A stretch of 64,000 bases of DNA from Cyclina sinensis (Eukaryota > Mollusca > Bivalvia > Venerida > Veneridae), in contig JAAONU010000018.1 of the NCBI GenBank assembly GCA_012932295.1, positions 1,792,206 to 1,856,205 of the forward strand, given 5' to 3'. The translations under genes and the position numbers were made by a program. The notes beneath the pieces are model-generated. The model saw nothing but the letters and a program-made list of their open reading frames with translations, searched no databases and was not told where the DNA came from. Positions 36,901 to 48,500 of this stretch are shown piece by piece. Within the stretch, counting starts at the first letter, position 1; each line of letters begins with the position of its first letter.

Positions 36901-39151
36901 GTGCTTATACATATCATGTGCAAACAATATTGAAAGAAAACTGGTGTAAAGGTAGCATTATTTACAAATACACAAATATTATACAGGTACATCGTCTATA
37001 CAGGTAGATCCTCTAATACTTTAAACCAAAATAACATATTCTTATATCATTCAGTCTTTTATAGTATGAAACACATCTCAGAGTTATCAACTTGCAAACA
37101 TATTTGGAACAGCAAACATTTGCAAATTTTCTCTCAGAATCTAATGGATATCTTTATTTACAACAGTCATAAATGAAATAGATAAGGGTGCAAATGTGAA
37201 CAGTATGTTAATGTATTAATTTAAATAGAAATTTTATGTAAAAAAAGAAATTTTCTGTTCAAAAATGTTCAAACAACAATAATCGATGACAAAGTATAAG
37301 TTAAGGAAATATTATCAATATAAATGTAGTAACACTTCTTATTACAGAAATATCACTTTACGTGTTTGTGAACATGAATGTCAAAGACCTCAATCTAATA
37401 TTTACATACATATAAATAACAATAATGATGTATCATAAGATAATTTAGGTTCACACACTAAATTACTATCACATTTCATAATGCATCCCATTTTTCTATG
37501 ACAAATGCAATAACTGTTGTTAATGTACAGTGCTCACATAGATCTAGCCACATACAGAACTATCAGACCATCTTGAGATGTTATTTATACATTTGCATAT
37601 GTTTGTAACATGTTACTAAAATTGCAAAAAGTCATATGTCTAGCAGATAGAATATTTGTACTGTAATTGTACATTCTGATTTTCTAGTTCAGTGAATAAA
37701 AGCTGAGAGAAAATAATGTATTTTATGAAAAGAATAAAAACATTGATGATTTAAATGATATCAATATTGTAACTTATTTTGTATATACACAACAGATTAG
37801 TACACCAACCTTCATCATTGTCACATACCAAACTATTACAACAATATCGAATATTTTTTTTATTTATTATATACCTATAAATTTTCTTTCTAAAATACAC
37901 GCAAATCTAGAACCGCGAATACATTTCGACGGATAGAAAAAATCCGTATTATGTTAGTGTCCAATACAGTACTATATATGGAAGTGCCGGACTATTTTGC
38001 TTGGTTGGCTCCCATCCTTGTTGTGCGTGAAGCAGTATTTGGAAGCGGGAACCGATACTACAGGCACCTTGCAGGGAATCAGATTCTATTTTTACAACAT
38101 AATATTCCCTATTTATCCAGAACAAAAGATCGTTTAAAACAGAAGATGGGGTAATTTTACAAAAATATACAAGCATTAGCATATAAACATTAATTCTATA
38201 AGGGAAATGATACATGCAGGAAATGACGTGACGTCTCCCTTGGACACATACAGCAATGTTGAGTAAATGAAAATGGATGTAACTTAGTTTCTATATAATT
38301 CTGGTTTTATTCTTGAAAAAGGATATGTGTCCGAAAATTTGAATAAAAGAGTGAATTTTCATATAATTATTACTAACTTCCCTTTTGGAGGGTTTCATGC
38401 AATTGTCATATTAATATTTATTTACACTAAAAGCTCTGAGTTAGAAAGTTTTGTGCTCAGAACATACGCTAACGAAATGGGAACCCAAAATGTAATAGTA
38501 TCTGTTTTGTTTTTTACACTGCAAACAGTACAAATGAGTCGAACTGATATTTACTAAATGATTTATATATAAATATATAGAAAAGTTGCCAACATACTAC
38601 AAAAGATATAATAAAAACAAGGCTAGGTCAATACATGAGCAGCACATTTGTGTAGAATCAAATTTTCATTTCTCTCTCTTAAAGAAGACATAAACACTAA
38701 TATGATATGTTAAACAGGCCATAAAAAATCTAAATAAAATATTTAAGTAATGAAGTCTAAGAAATTTCTAGGAAACAAAACTTAACAATTATGAAAATGC
38801 ACTTGCATACAGAACTGTATGTACTATATAATTATGACACTACTTACACACAGTTCCTTTTGATATTTTATGTATAAAAGTTCTGCACAACCCAACCTAT
38901 GTTGAATATAAGACGGCAAAGTCAAGTTTTAGTGCATCACACATTTTAAAGTGTTTGTTCAAATCTATAACAAACATTTGTCTTCAGAATATGCGGACAA
39001 TAAAAATAAAATGGGGTACCTAAAGCATAACTATTTATAAATATATAAAAAATTAAAGTCAGCAATAATATTAGAAACACAAAATATATAAAATAATCTA
39101 ATCACACACTATGGTAAAAAATAAAATATTTGTAAAACAATACAATACTTA
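36901..39151. other. Non-coding stretch with one GC-richer patch
   Basis: No supportable gene. About 37920-38250 is clearly less AT-rich than its surroundings and is open in several short frames on both strands, without a recognisable protein. AATGACGTGACGTC near 38222 holds CRE-like TGACG motifs. The rest is AT-rich. Confidence 0.4.
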
Positions 39152-39158
39152 TTTCTAG

Positions 39159-40065
39159 CAGGGCCTTACTTGAGAGGGGATGGACATTCGAAATTTGTGA
39201 AAATATGGTGTTTTGAGCTTTGCAATGCATTTTATTAATATATATGTATTTGTTTATGAAACACAGCACCGTAAACATAGCAGTTTTGACGTAAATACAG
39301 TAATTCAGTGACCTTCAATTTCGGGTGGTATCAGTGCTAACCACTAAACATGAATTGCATCGCACTCTACTTGGACGATATTGGGATCTGGATATAAGGT
39401 TTCCGACCTTCTGTTAATATTAACTTCAAAATGGACGGTTAAATATTGTGCTTTCATAAAATTGAGACAGACTGTTTTCACACACACACAAAAAAAGAAA
39501 AAAACGTATTGTCTTTTACTCTTCCATTTGCAAAGAAAACTTCTGTTGTTGAAGTAAACTATAGATATTATAAAAAGTCAATGTTTTTTCTTTCTTGCAA
39601 ATTTTCTATTCTAAAAATTAGCCCATTTTTGACAAAAACACCGATGTTTTTTTGTAAACTAGGTGCGAGCTTTTCATGCCAACTTATTGCTAACCAACAA
39701 TAAATAATTACAAAAAAAGAGAGAAATGTATTGAGTTGTCGTCTTTTACCCGTCGGCTTGCAAGAAAAACTTCTGTTATGGAATTGAAAGAGATAAAAAT
39801 AGAGAAGGTTAATATTTCTTCTTTCTTGCAGATTAAAAATTTTGAAAATCACCATATTATTGAAAAAAAAAATTACGATGTTTTTGTAAAGTAGGTGCGA
39901 GCATTACATGCCAACTTTCCGCTATTGGTTTGATATGATTTATATCGAATTAATTTTTTATTAAAAATTATCGATAAATTTTCCGTTATAGCAACGCGCG
40001 ACAGCATATTTTGGTTATTCTTGCGATAGATAAGGAGTGTCCATTCCCTCTCTATTAAGGCCCTG
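39159..40065. mobile_element. hAT-like MITE with internal duplication
   Basis: 907 bp. Terminal repeats are CAGGGCCTTACTTGAGAGGG at the left and, complemented, CAGGGCCTTAATAGAGAGGG at the right, continuing into ATGGACA. TTTCTAG flanks both ends (39152-39158 and 40066-40072). The CAGGG start suits hAT, though the visible duplication is 7 bp, not 8. Inside, about 39500-39690 and 39736-39930 are two copies of one block (TCTTTCTTGCA, GATGTTTTT, GTAGGTGCGAGC or CTAGGTGCGAGC, CATGCCAACT). No transposase. Confidence 0.8.
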
Positions 40066-40422
40066 TTTCTAGAAGATAAAACATCTTATTTTCACTTTTT
40101 TTCCTCTCTTTCACAATATAAAATATCTAAGCATTTTTAAAAAAAAAAGCAAATTTACAAACTGGCTACACATCTCAATGGTAGCAGGCTATAAAAAGTT
40201 CTGTTTGCAAGACGTAAGAAAATACGACAATGAAATTTGAACGATAGAACTGTTTCCTGCAGCCTTTCTACACAGTGAAATGTTTCATGGCTTCTGATGC
40301 TTGATAAATATTTCTGTCAATGAGCCAACATATAAAAACTATATACAGCAAATGAATTTAAATTTTTCAATTTATAAATAAAATTTTACAAGCTAACATA
40401 CAGAAGTATAGTTGTTGTAATA

Positions 40423-42822
40423 AAACAAGAGGGCCATGATGGTCCTAAATCGCTCACCTGAGTCTCATTGCTAATGTCACAAATATCGTTATTGGTTTTT
40501 ATAGGTGCAAGTTTGAAAAGCTTTGCAATAAGTTTGAAGACTCTGGGTGAAATGGTACTCAATTTTTTAGCAGAAATAGTTTTACTCTACAGGTCCCAGT
40601 GACTTTGACCTTTGACCTGCAGACCCCAAAAACAACAGGGTTCTTCTAATATAATTACCCTATAAAGTTTGAAGGTTCTGGGTGTAATGATACTCCAGTT
40701 ACTGAGAAGGAATTGTTTCACTCTACAGGTCTATGTGACCTCGACTTTTGACCTACTGACCCAAAAATGATTGGGTTCTTTTACTGAGTAAAGACAATCA
40801 TCCTATGAAGTTTGAAGGCTCTGGGTAAAATGGTACTCTAGTTACTGAGCAGAAACAGTTTTCACTCTACAGGTCCCTGTGAACTTAACCTTTGACCTAT
40901 GGACCCTAAAAACAATAGGGTACTTCTAATACAATTATCCTATAAAGTTTGAAGGCTCTGGGTGCAATGGTACTACAGTTACTCTGCAGAAATAAGCTTT
41001 ACTCTACAGGTCCCTGTGACCCTAACCTTTGACATACTAGCCCCAAAAACAACATGGTTCTTCTATTTAGTAAAAGCAATCATCCTTTGAAGTTTGGAAG
41101 CTCTGGGCGAAATGGTAATCCTGTTATTGAGTGGAAATGGTTTTCACTCTAAAGGTCCCTCTGACCTTGACCTTTGACCTACTGACCCAAATCACGAAAG
41201 GGATTTTTTGTTCTCAAGAAGGGCAATAACCCAGTGAAGTTTGAAGGTTTTGGGTTAACTGGTACTCAAGTTATTGAAAGGAAACGAAGTGTGAAAGACA
41301 GACAGACAAACAGACACCCATGGACAAGGCAAAAACAATATGTTTCCATCAGAAGGGCGGGGTTAGGCGGGAGACATAACAACAAACAATTGAAGGTATA
41401 GCCCTTGGTGTTTCAGAGCAGCAGATTTTTTAAGTTTTCCCTATATACATCCTTGTGTAAAATCAAATGACCCCCGGGTGGGGCCAATTTTGACCCAGTG
41501 GCTATGATTTGAACAAACTTAGTAGAGGTCCACTGGACAATGCTGTACACCAAATATCTAAACTCTAGGCCTTGCGGTTTCTGACAAGAAGATTTTTTAA
41601 AAGTATTTCCTAAATAACTCTATATAAAACATGTGACCCCTGGGGCGGGGCCATTTTTGACCCAGGAGCCATGATTTGAACAAACTTGGTAGAGGTCCAC
41701 TGGACAATGCTGTACGGCAAATATCTAAACTCTAGGCCTTGCAGTTTCTGACCAGAAGATTTTTTTAAAGTTTGTCCTATAAAACTCTGTGTAAAACATT
41801 TGACCCCCGGAGCTGGGCCATTTTTGACCAGGAGCCATGATTTGAACAAACTTGGTAGAGGTCCACTGTACAATGCTGTACGGCAAATATCTAAACTCTA
41901 GGCCTTGCAGTTTCTGACCAGAAGATTTTTTTAAAGTTTGTCCTATATAACTCTATGTAAAACATTTGACCCCCGGAGCTGGGCCATTTTTGACCAGGAG
42001 CCATGATTTGAACAAACTTGGTAAAGGTCCATTGGACAATGCTGCACGGCAAATATCTAAACTCTAGGCCTTCCGGTTTCTGACAAGAAGATTTTTTAAA
42101 GTTTTTCCTATATAACTCTATATAAAACATGTGACCCCTGGGGCGGGGCCATTTTTGACCCAGGAGCCATGATTTGAACAAACTTGGTAGAGGTCCACTG
42201 GACAATGCTGCACATCAAATATCTGAACTCTAGGCCTTGCAGTTTCTGACAAGAAGATTTTTAAAAGTTTTTCCTATATAACTCTATGTAAAACATGTGA
42301 TCCCCGGGGTTGGGCCATTTTTGACCCAGGTGCCATGATTTGAACAACTTGGTAGAGGTCCACTGGACAATGCTGTACGGCAAATATCTAAACTCTAGGC
42401 CTTGCGGTTTCTGACAAGAAGATTTTTTAAAGTTTTTTCTATATAACTCTATATAAAACATGTGACCTCTGGGGCGGGCCATTTTTGACCCAGGAGCCAT
42501 GATTTAAACAAACTTGGTAGAGGTCCACTAAATGATGCTTCAAACTAAATATCTTAGCTCCAGGCCTTGAGGTTTCGGAAATGAAGATTTTTAAAGATCC
42601 AACTTTTAAAATCTAATTTTAGCTCCAGTGAATCAGAAATGCAATGGACCAGAACCATTTGAACAATCTTGGTAGAGCTTCACAGGCAAGTTTCATTTAA
42701 TTTGGCCCTTTGGTTTCAGAGGAGATGTCATTTGAATGAAAAGTTGACGACGGACGGACGACGGACAAAGACTGATCAGAAAAGCTCACCTTGAGCACTT
42801 TGTGCTCAAGGTGAGCTAAAAG
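40423..42822 (+). repeat. Composite internally repetitive element (copy E)
   Basis: Starts AAACAAGAG at 40423 with GGGCCATGATGGTCC. Section 1 (40500-41385) has units of about 140 bp with GTTTGAAGGCTCTGGGT and TGACCTTGACCTTTGACCT-type blocks, exact at 41162-41180. Section 2 (41400-42560) has seven units of almost exactly 166 bp (ATGATTT at 41504, 41671, 41837, 42003, 42169, 42335, 42499). It ends in ACGGACGGACG and a long perfect stem-loop at 42781-42818 (GCTCACCTTGAGCAC / GTGCTCAAGGTGAGC), then TAAAA. It lies 180 bp past the sacsin stop codon. Minus-strand frames of 79-104 residues are artefacts of the 166-bp unit. Confidence 0.8.
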
Positions 42823-43005
42823 CAAAATATACTAAAAAGCAACCATAAATGAATGTATAGAACTGCTTCATAAATATTAAACAAAATTCGTTTCTTACAT
42901 TAGTTCAATCACACATGAACCCTTATCTCCTAAGTTGAATGAAAGATGCTGTCAAACCATTATTATATACTATTTACATTTTCACCACCTACCCATTCAA
43001 ATTTT

Positions 43006-43173
43006 CTACCCAATAAATTCAGAAGCCATGTCAAGTATGTGTCGTGTAACCAGCAATGCTTTTTCAGCTTTTGTACAGTCAAACATTTCAGAAGGTATTT
43101 GATGATGGCCAAAAACTGCGTCAGGATACCGCATGTGAAAGTAGTTTCCAGTGATTCTTTCAAGCTCAGCTGC
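43006..43173 (-). CDS. SACS-like: Sacsin-like gene, last exon (HEPN end)
   Basis: Minus-strand exon of 56 codons, from GCAGCTGAG at 43173 (after acceptor CTTTTGCAG) to the TAG at 43008-43006. It encodes AAELERITGNYFHMRYPD... to ...MASEFIG, which matches the end of the sacsin HEPN domain (the RYPD segment and C-terminal helix). It joins in phase 0 to the exon at 45076-45195. No AATAAA signal is evident just downstream, where a composite repeat begins. Confidence 0.85.
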   Translation of the reverse strand, partial: AAELERITGNYFHMRYPDAVFGHHQIPSEMFDCTKAEKALLVTRHILDMASEFIG

Positions 43174-45075
43174 CTGCAAAAGAATATATATCTACAGTAT
43201 TTTATTTCGATACTTAAAACCTGCACATAATAATGAACTCATTGATTTGTTTATAGTGAATAAAGAAATTTGAAGTTTTCAGAGTACATCTCCTCCATAC
43301 AACTCAAAAAGTTTTGGGTGGATCACTTGAAACAGACACTGTGATTCTAGTAAATGGTATATAGTAGAAACCTCAGCACTGTGGTTTCAGACAAGAAGAG
43401 TTTTAAAGTGTTCCCCTATATAAGTAAAGCTAACCTAGGGGTGGAGAGAAAATGACCCCATGGTCAGAAGACCTTGAGTTTGCCTTTATAAGTCAATGTA
43501 CAACATCTGTCTCCCGGTGCAGAGCCAATAATGACCAGATGGCTAAAGTTTGAACATTCTTGGTACACATTAATTAGACAATACTTTGTGCAAAATCTAA
43601 AAGAAATTTGATCCCAGTGATCTCAAACATCACTCAAGAATAGAGGTCCAACATGTTACCTACACAACAAATATCTGAGATATCTGTCACTAAATGAAGG
43701 CTCCATAACGAAAAGAAGTAAAATCTATTTTAAGCATTGGTAGACTTGACATTGACTCCAATGAATGGCAGAGATTCATGTAAGATGCTTATATTATAAA
43801 TATCTAAGACATCAGTTCATAATCAAAGGCTCTATGACAAGGTGGTTGGAAAGTGAATTTTTAGCCTTTGTGACCCCAGAGGCATGGTATATTTTACGCC
43901 AAGGCCAAGATTTTAACAAAAATGGTAGAGGTCCATTAGGCCATGTAACACATCTTATATCTTTGACACTGGACCTTGTGGTTTCTGACAAGATTTTTAA
44001 AAGTTTCTTTTCTATGCAAGTCTTTAAAAATCAAGTGATCCCTGGGCTGGGTTAATTTTAACCCCAGGAACTTAATTTGAACACTCTTGTTATGACCCCA
44101 GGGCATAATATTTCACAATTCTAGGTGAACCAGTGTGACAAATATTAAACCCTAAGGCATAGCAGTTTCAGATAAAAAGATTTTTAAAGTCTTTCTTCTA
44201 TAAGCCTTTTTAAAATCATGTTGCGGCTGGGGCAGGGCCAATTGTGTGCAAGGAAGCAGAACAGTTTGAGCAATTTTAGAACAGAGCAATATAAGGAACA
44301 TTTCAGTCAAGTTTGGTAAAAAATGGTCTTGTGGTTATGGAGGAGATATCATTTGAAGTAAAATGTTGATGACACATGAGGGACAAAGAACGATGGTACC
44401 CAGACACAGACCCAATAGCTCATCTATCTTGAGCATTTGTTCAGGTAAGCTAAAAGTAAAAGCAAACCTTCTGACTAATTTTCAAGATATTTAGTTTGAA
44501 AATGTGGCTTCTAGAGTGTTCACAATGTTTTACTAAAATTTGACCCGGTGACCTAGATTTTGAGCCTACTTGACCTACATATGCCAGCAAAAAAGAAATC
44601 ATTTAGATAAACATTCTGACAAAGTTTTACAGTGATTGGATGGAATGTGTGGCCTTTAGAGTGTTTATAAGGAATGTGGCTTAAATCAGTTATTCTTGCC
44701 ATTCCAAGGCCCATGGTGTGATCTGGTTGGCTTTCGAAAGGAACGGAGATTTTATAGATATACATGTTATATGCAAGTCTGGTCGAAATACAATAAAAAT
44801 GTGGTATCTATCATGTTCACAAGGAATTGTTGATGAAACAAAATGAGATCACAAAAGCTTACCTTGTCACTACATGACAGATGAGCTAAAAACACTCTCT
44901 TTTCCCTTATCTAAAATGCTTAGGAGCTGAAAATGGACAACTCTGAAACAATATCAAAGTAGTTGATTGAACATATCAAAAGTCTGTGCATTAACAGATC
45001 AGAATCATCAGATCTGAAAAATCTAGATGCCAGAAAACAACTACAGTGATTCTTCACAAAGTCAAACTTAGATAC
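43174..45075 (-). other. Sacsin-like gene, last intron, filled with repeats
   Basis: 1902 bp from donor AATAAG|GTATCT (45075) to acceptor TTTTGCAG (43174). It holds a diverged repeat array (about 43260-44455) with TGACAAGATTTTTAAAAGT and GACCCCAGG blocks and an AGCTCATC...TTCAGGTAAGCTAAA end at 44416-44452. A second repeat with a CTTACCTTGTCAC...GATGAGCTAAAA end finishes at about 44890. No other gene is seen. Confidence 0.7.
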
Positions 45076-45195
45076 CTTATTCATGAAATGTCCATCATCA
45101 AGTCCGCATGCAATGTTTGTGAGATCATGGTCCTTCCTTAAAGCCCTGTTGGCATTTTTGGAAAACCATGCTGCCTTTAAAGCTTTCTCTGCTGC
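45076..45195 (-). CDS. SACS-like: Sacsin-like gene, penultimate exon (HEPN middle)
   Basis: A 120-bp, 40-codon exon bounded by acceptor TATTATAG (before 45195) and donor AAG|GTATCT (after 45076), phase 0 at both ends. It encodes AAEKALKAAWFSKNANRALR... to ...DDGHFMNK, which continues the HEPN helix begun by WVCYKCHQ at the end of the giant exon. The exact phase match on both sides makes the splice model firm. Confidence 0.87.
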
Positions 45196-45543
45196 CTATA
45201 ATATTTATGTTTTTCAAAATAATCAACTGAACAAGAAAAACAATCTATTGTGTTCAGGTTATTGAATTTATTATTAAATGTGGTAATACAAGTTTTAGTC
45301 ATTTATAATATACATTTTGACTGCCATATAAGGATAAGATACATTTTGTATTTCTGTTCTTTTGAATCCTTAAACACATACATTTTTTCCTTCGAATAAG
45401 ACAACTGGTATATGCTTGTAGATTAGAACAAAAGTCACCTATGAATACAACCTACTGTGAAGAATTAACTCAAGAAAGGACCATTATTAAAAATCTTAAG
45501 TGAGATTCATGTTACTTGCTGTATATAAATAACATATACATAC

Positions 45544-48500
45544 CTGGTGACACTTATAACACACCCAGTTAAAACTCTTGTCTTCTTTACCAGTGGTTAA
45601 GTTCGACTGAGCAGCTGTGAAATCCAGCTGAGCCTGCCTTTGCCATCTTTTGGCTTCCGCTATATGTTTAACAACAGCTTCCTCTGCTCTGTGATGGGTG
45701 AAGTTTCCCATACAAGATGACCTGTTATATTCATGCATGTTATTATGAAAAGCCCTGGCATACCTGTGACCTCTGTTGAATACTGCCCTACTTGCTGAAC
45801 CAAATGATGAACGGGACATGTCTGGTGGCATTCTGCCTGTTTCGTTTGTGACAATGTCATCAACAATTTCTCCATTTTCTAATTTAATTACAATCTCATT
45901 TATATAGTTAAACAAACGCTGCACATGTTCTCGGTGTTCCCTGTTTCTATCAGGATGCCACCTGGTTAGCAAACGACGTGTGATACTTTTTCGATCGGGC
46001 TTATTCCAAGCTTCAATCAGCATTTCTCTGATTCGCCTGAAGTTTTCGTCAATCGGGAGAGAGCCGATAGGATCAATGTCAAATATCACAACGGCATTGC
46101 TTACCTCTGACTGTATTGGGAAAAATTTGTACAATCGATAAATGGGAACATTAATATATTCATCACTCCGAGCACCAACGTCGACCTTGTATGTTATATC
46201 AAGAAATGTATCTCGATGTCTTCTTTCATTTTCCTTTATAATGTGAGCATAAATGTATACTGGTTCAACGTTTTCCTCAGTATCATCTATTTCTAAAGCA
46301 ATAAACTCGTACTCATGCTCCTTAAATGGATAAATACTTTGTTGCAAGAAGGGATGAAACCTTTCCTCCACATATGTACCTGGTTTAGGAAAAACCGATG
46401 CTGGAAATGCAACTGGGAGATCATAAGCATCAATCCGCATTTTGTCTAACTTTTCTTGTATTTCACTAGACTGATTCAACAACCCAAGAAGCATAGGTAA
46501 ATGTGCCAAATCCTTTTCCAATGAACCATCAGTACAAATATCTATCAATTTCACAAGTCCATCTGGGTCTTCTATCAAATTCTTCAGCAGGTCCTTATTA
46601 TGATCAAATTGAAAATAAAGTTCATGTGTGGTTGTTTCTTCACTGTTTGATTGATCACACGGTTGTGACTGAATGAAACAACTGACATCTCTGTCTGTAG
46701 CTTCAATCCTTCTACCTTTGTATGCAAGAAATGTTTTGAGACCAGAAACTTTTGTAACATGGACATTAGTTAACTGTAACATGAATTTTGTTTCAATACT
46801 TTGGTCAAAACACTCTCTTCTGGATTTCATCTGGTGTTTAACTAAACGCAGTATACCCTCAACAAAAGGTGGCGATTTTAATTGACGTTCTATCCTCTTT
46901 GCTATTACACTTTCTTCTTTTTTGATATGGTCTGTCAAAATTTCTTCTACTACTACATCAGTCAAGATGTCTGGTCTAATTTGTAATGGAAACTTTTCAA
47001 ATGGTAAGGCTGGGTCTGATATAGATTTTATATCCATTTTTTTAAACCCTATAAAGAAGTCTAACTCCAGTTTTCCTTTGACTCTCTTTTCTACGTCAAA
47101 ATTGTTTGAAACAGTCAGAGCTTTTGAACACTTTAAAATACGTTTCTTGTTTGGAATATACAGCTTTGTTACACTAAAAAAAGGTTCAGTTTCCTTATCC
47201 AAAAGCCGCACAATATTTTCAAGAGCTTTCTTGACACACAAAAGTTGATTAGGTGGAACACTTTCATCTCCAAACTGTAGTTTTATGGCTTCTAAAACCA
47301 TTGAATAATGGCTGCAAAGTGCAGATTTGTCTGATCCAAGTTGAGTAAATAAATCCTCATATCGCCCATAATAATTAGGAAGTTTGTATAAAAAGGGCTT
47401 AACTTCCTCCTCTTTGCTTAAATTTATAACTACCTGTTTCAACTGCAACATTTTGTTATCTTCCGGCTGAAAAACAATGGGAGTTACTTGAAAATTTTGT
47501 TTCATTGATGGATGAAAATTCTTAAGTAGCTGTTCATAAAGTTTTTCCATAAGGTTTTTTACAAACTCTGGATGAACTTGTTTTCCCTCAAGTTGAACCT
47601 TGAATATATCAGCAACATTCTGACAGTGTTTAACAATACTATTAACAGGAGGACTTGAATAAATGCCTAAAGACCGTAACATCTCAGGTGAATTTGGAAC
47701 GCGTGGAAGGAGGTTTAGGGTAGACCAGCAGTAATCCTTATGTACATGATTAACTGCTTCAGAAAGACATACAAGTGTATTTCCTCCACCTGGCTGAGGT
47801 ACTATACTTTGCTCTTTTCTATCTACTCTATGTGGGACTACAAATCGTATCCCTTTTATCTGTTTCAGTATCTGCTCTGACCATATGCCATTGTAGAGAC
47901 AGTTGATTAATGCTGAAGACTGCTTTTCTGTCTGTTTTGATATTGGACTATGTATTCTGGCCTCTAGCTCATGAGTAAATTCAATCAACATTTCACCAGT
48001 AGGTTCCTGTTTTAGTCCTATTGCTTTCATGAAACTCATCCATGAGAACGTTCTGTATTCTGCCGGAAGGAACATTTCCTCTGTCAGCATATATTTGAAA
48101 ACTGGGTTATTATGATCATAAAACTCACTAGCTGTTTTATCATTTCCACAAACAGACACAAAAGCAAAGTGTTTCATCTGTTCAACAAGGACAATCTGTT
48201 TAGCATCAAACTTCTTACCCAAGGATGTTGCTAACAATTTATCTTTTATGTAAGTTATATGAATTTCCCATGTCTCCCTCGGAAGATGATTTCTACTTGG
48301 CAAAAGTTTGTTTATATATATGTCAAGTGCTTCCACACGGGAGAGTTTCAAGAACTTAAATAAATTTGTAAGTTTGTATGAGTTTTTAAGCAGTAAAATG
48401 CCTGTTTGCTGTGCCCAAACATCTATTCCATCTCGTGGTATTTCACTTAGCAGCACAAAGACGTTACTGACTTGTTCAATATCTGTAACTGTTTCCTGAT

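Noticed and set aside
41610..42500. Three minus-strand open frames of 79-104 residues with similar proteins
   Set aside because: They are translations of the 166-bp tandem unit; the similarity follows the DNA repeat, frames shift between units, and there is no initiation or splice context.
40423..42822. A Helitron ending (stem-loop followed by CTAA)
   Set aside because: The hairpin runs right into the CTAA instead of sitting about ten bases before it, several related elements lack CTRR ends, and no TC start or A/T insertion site was seen.
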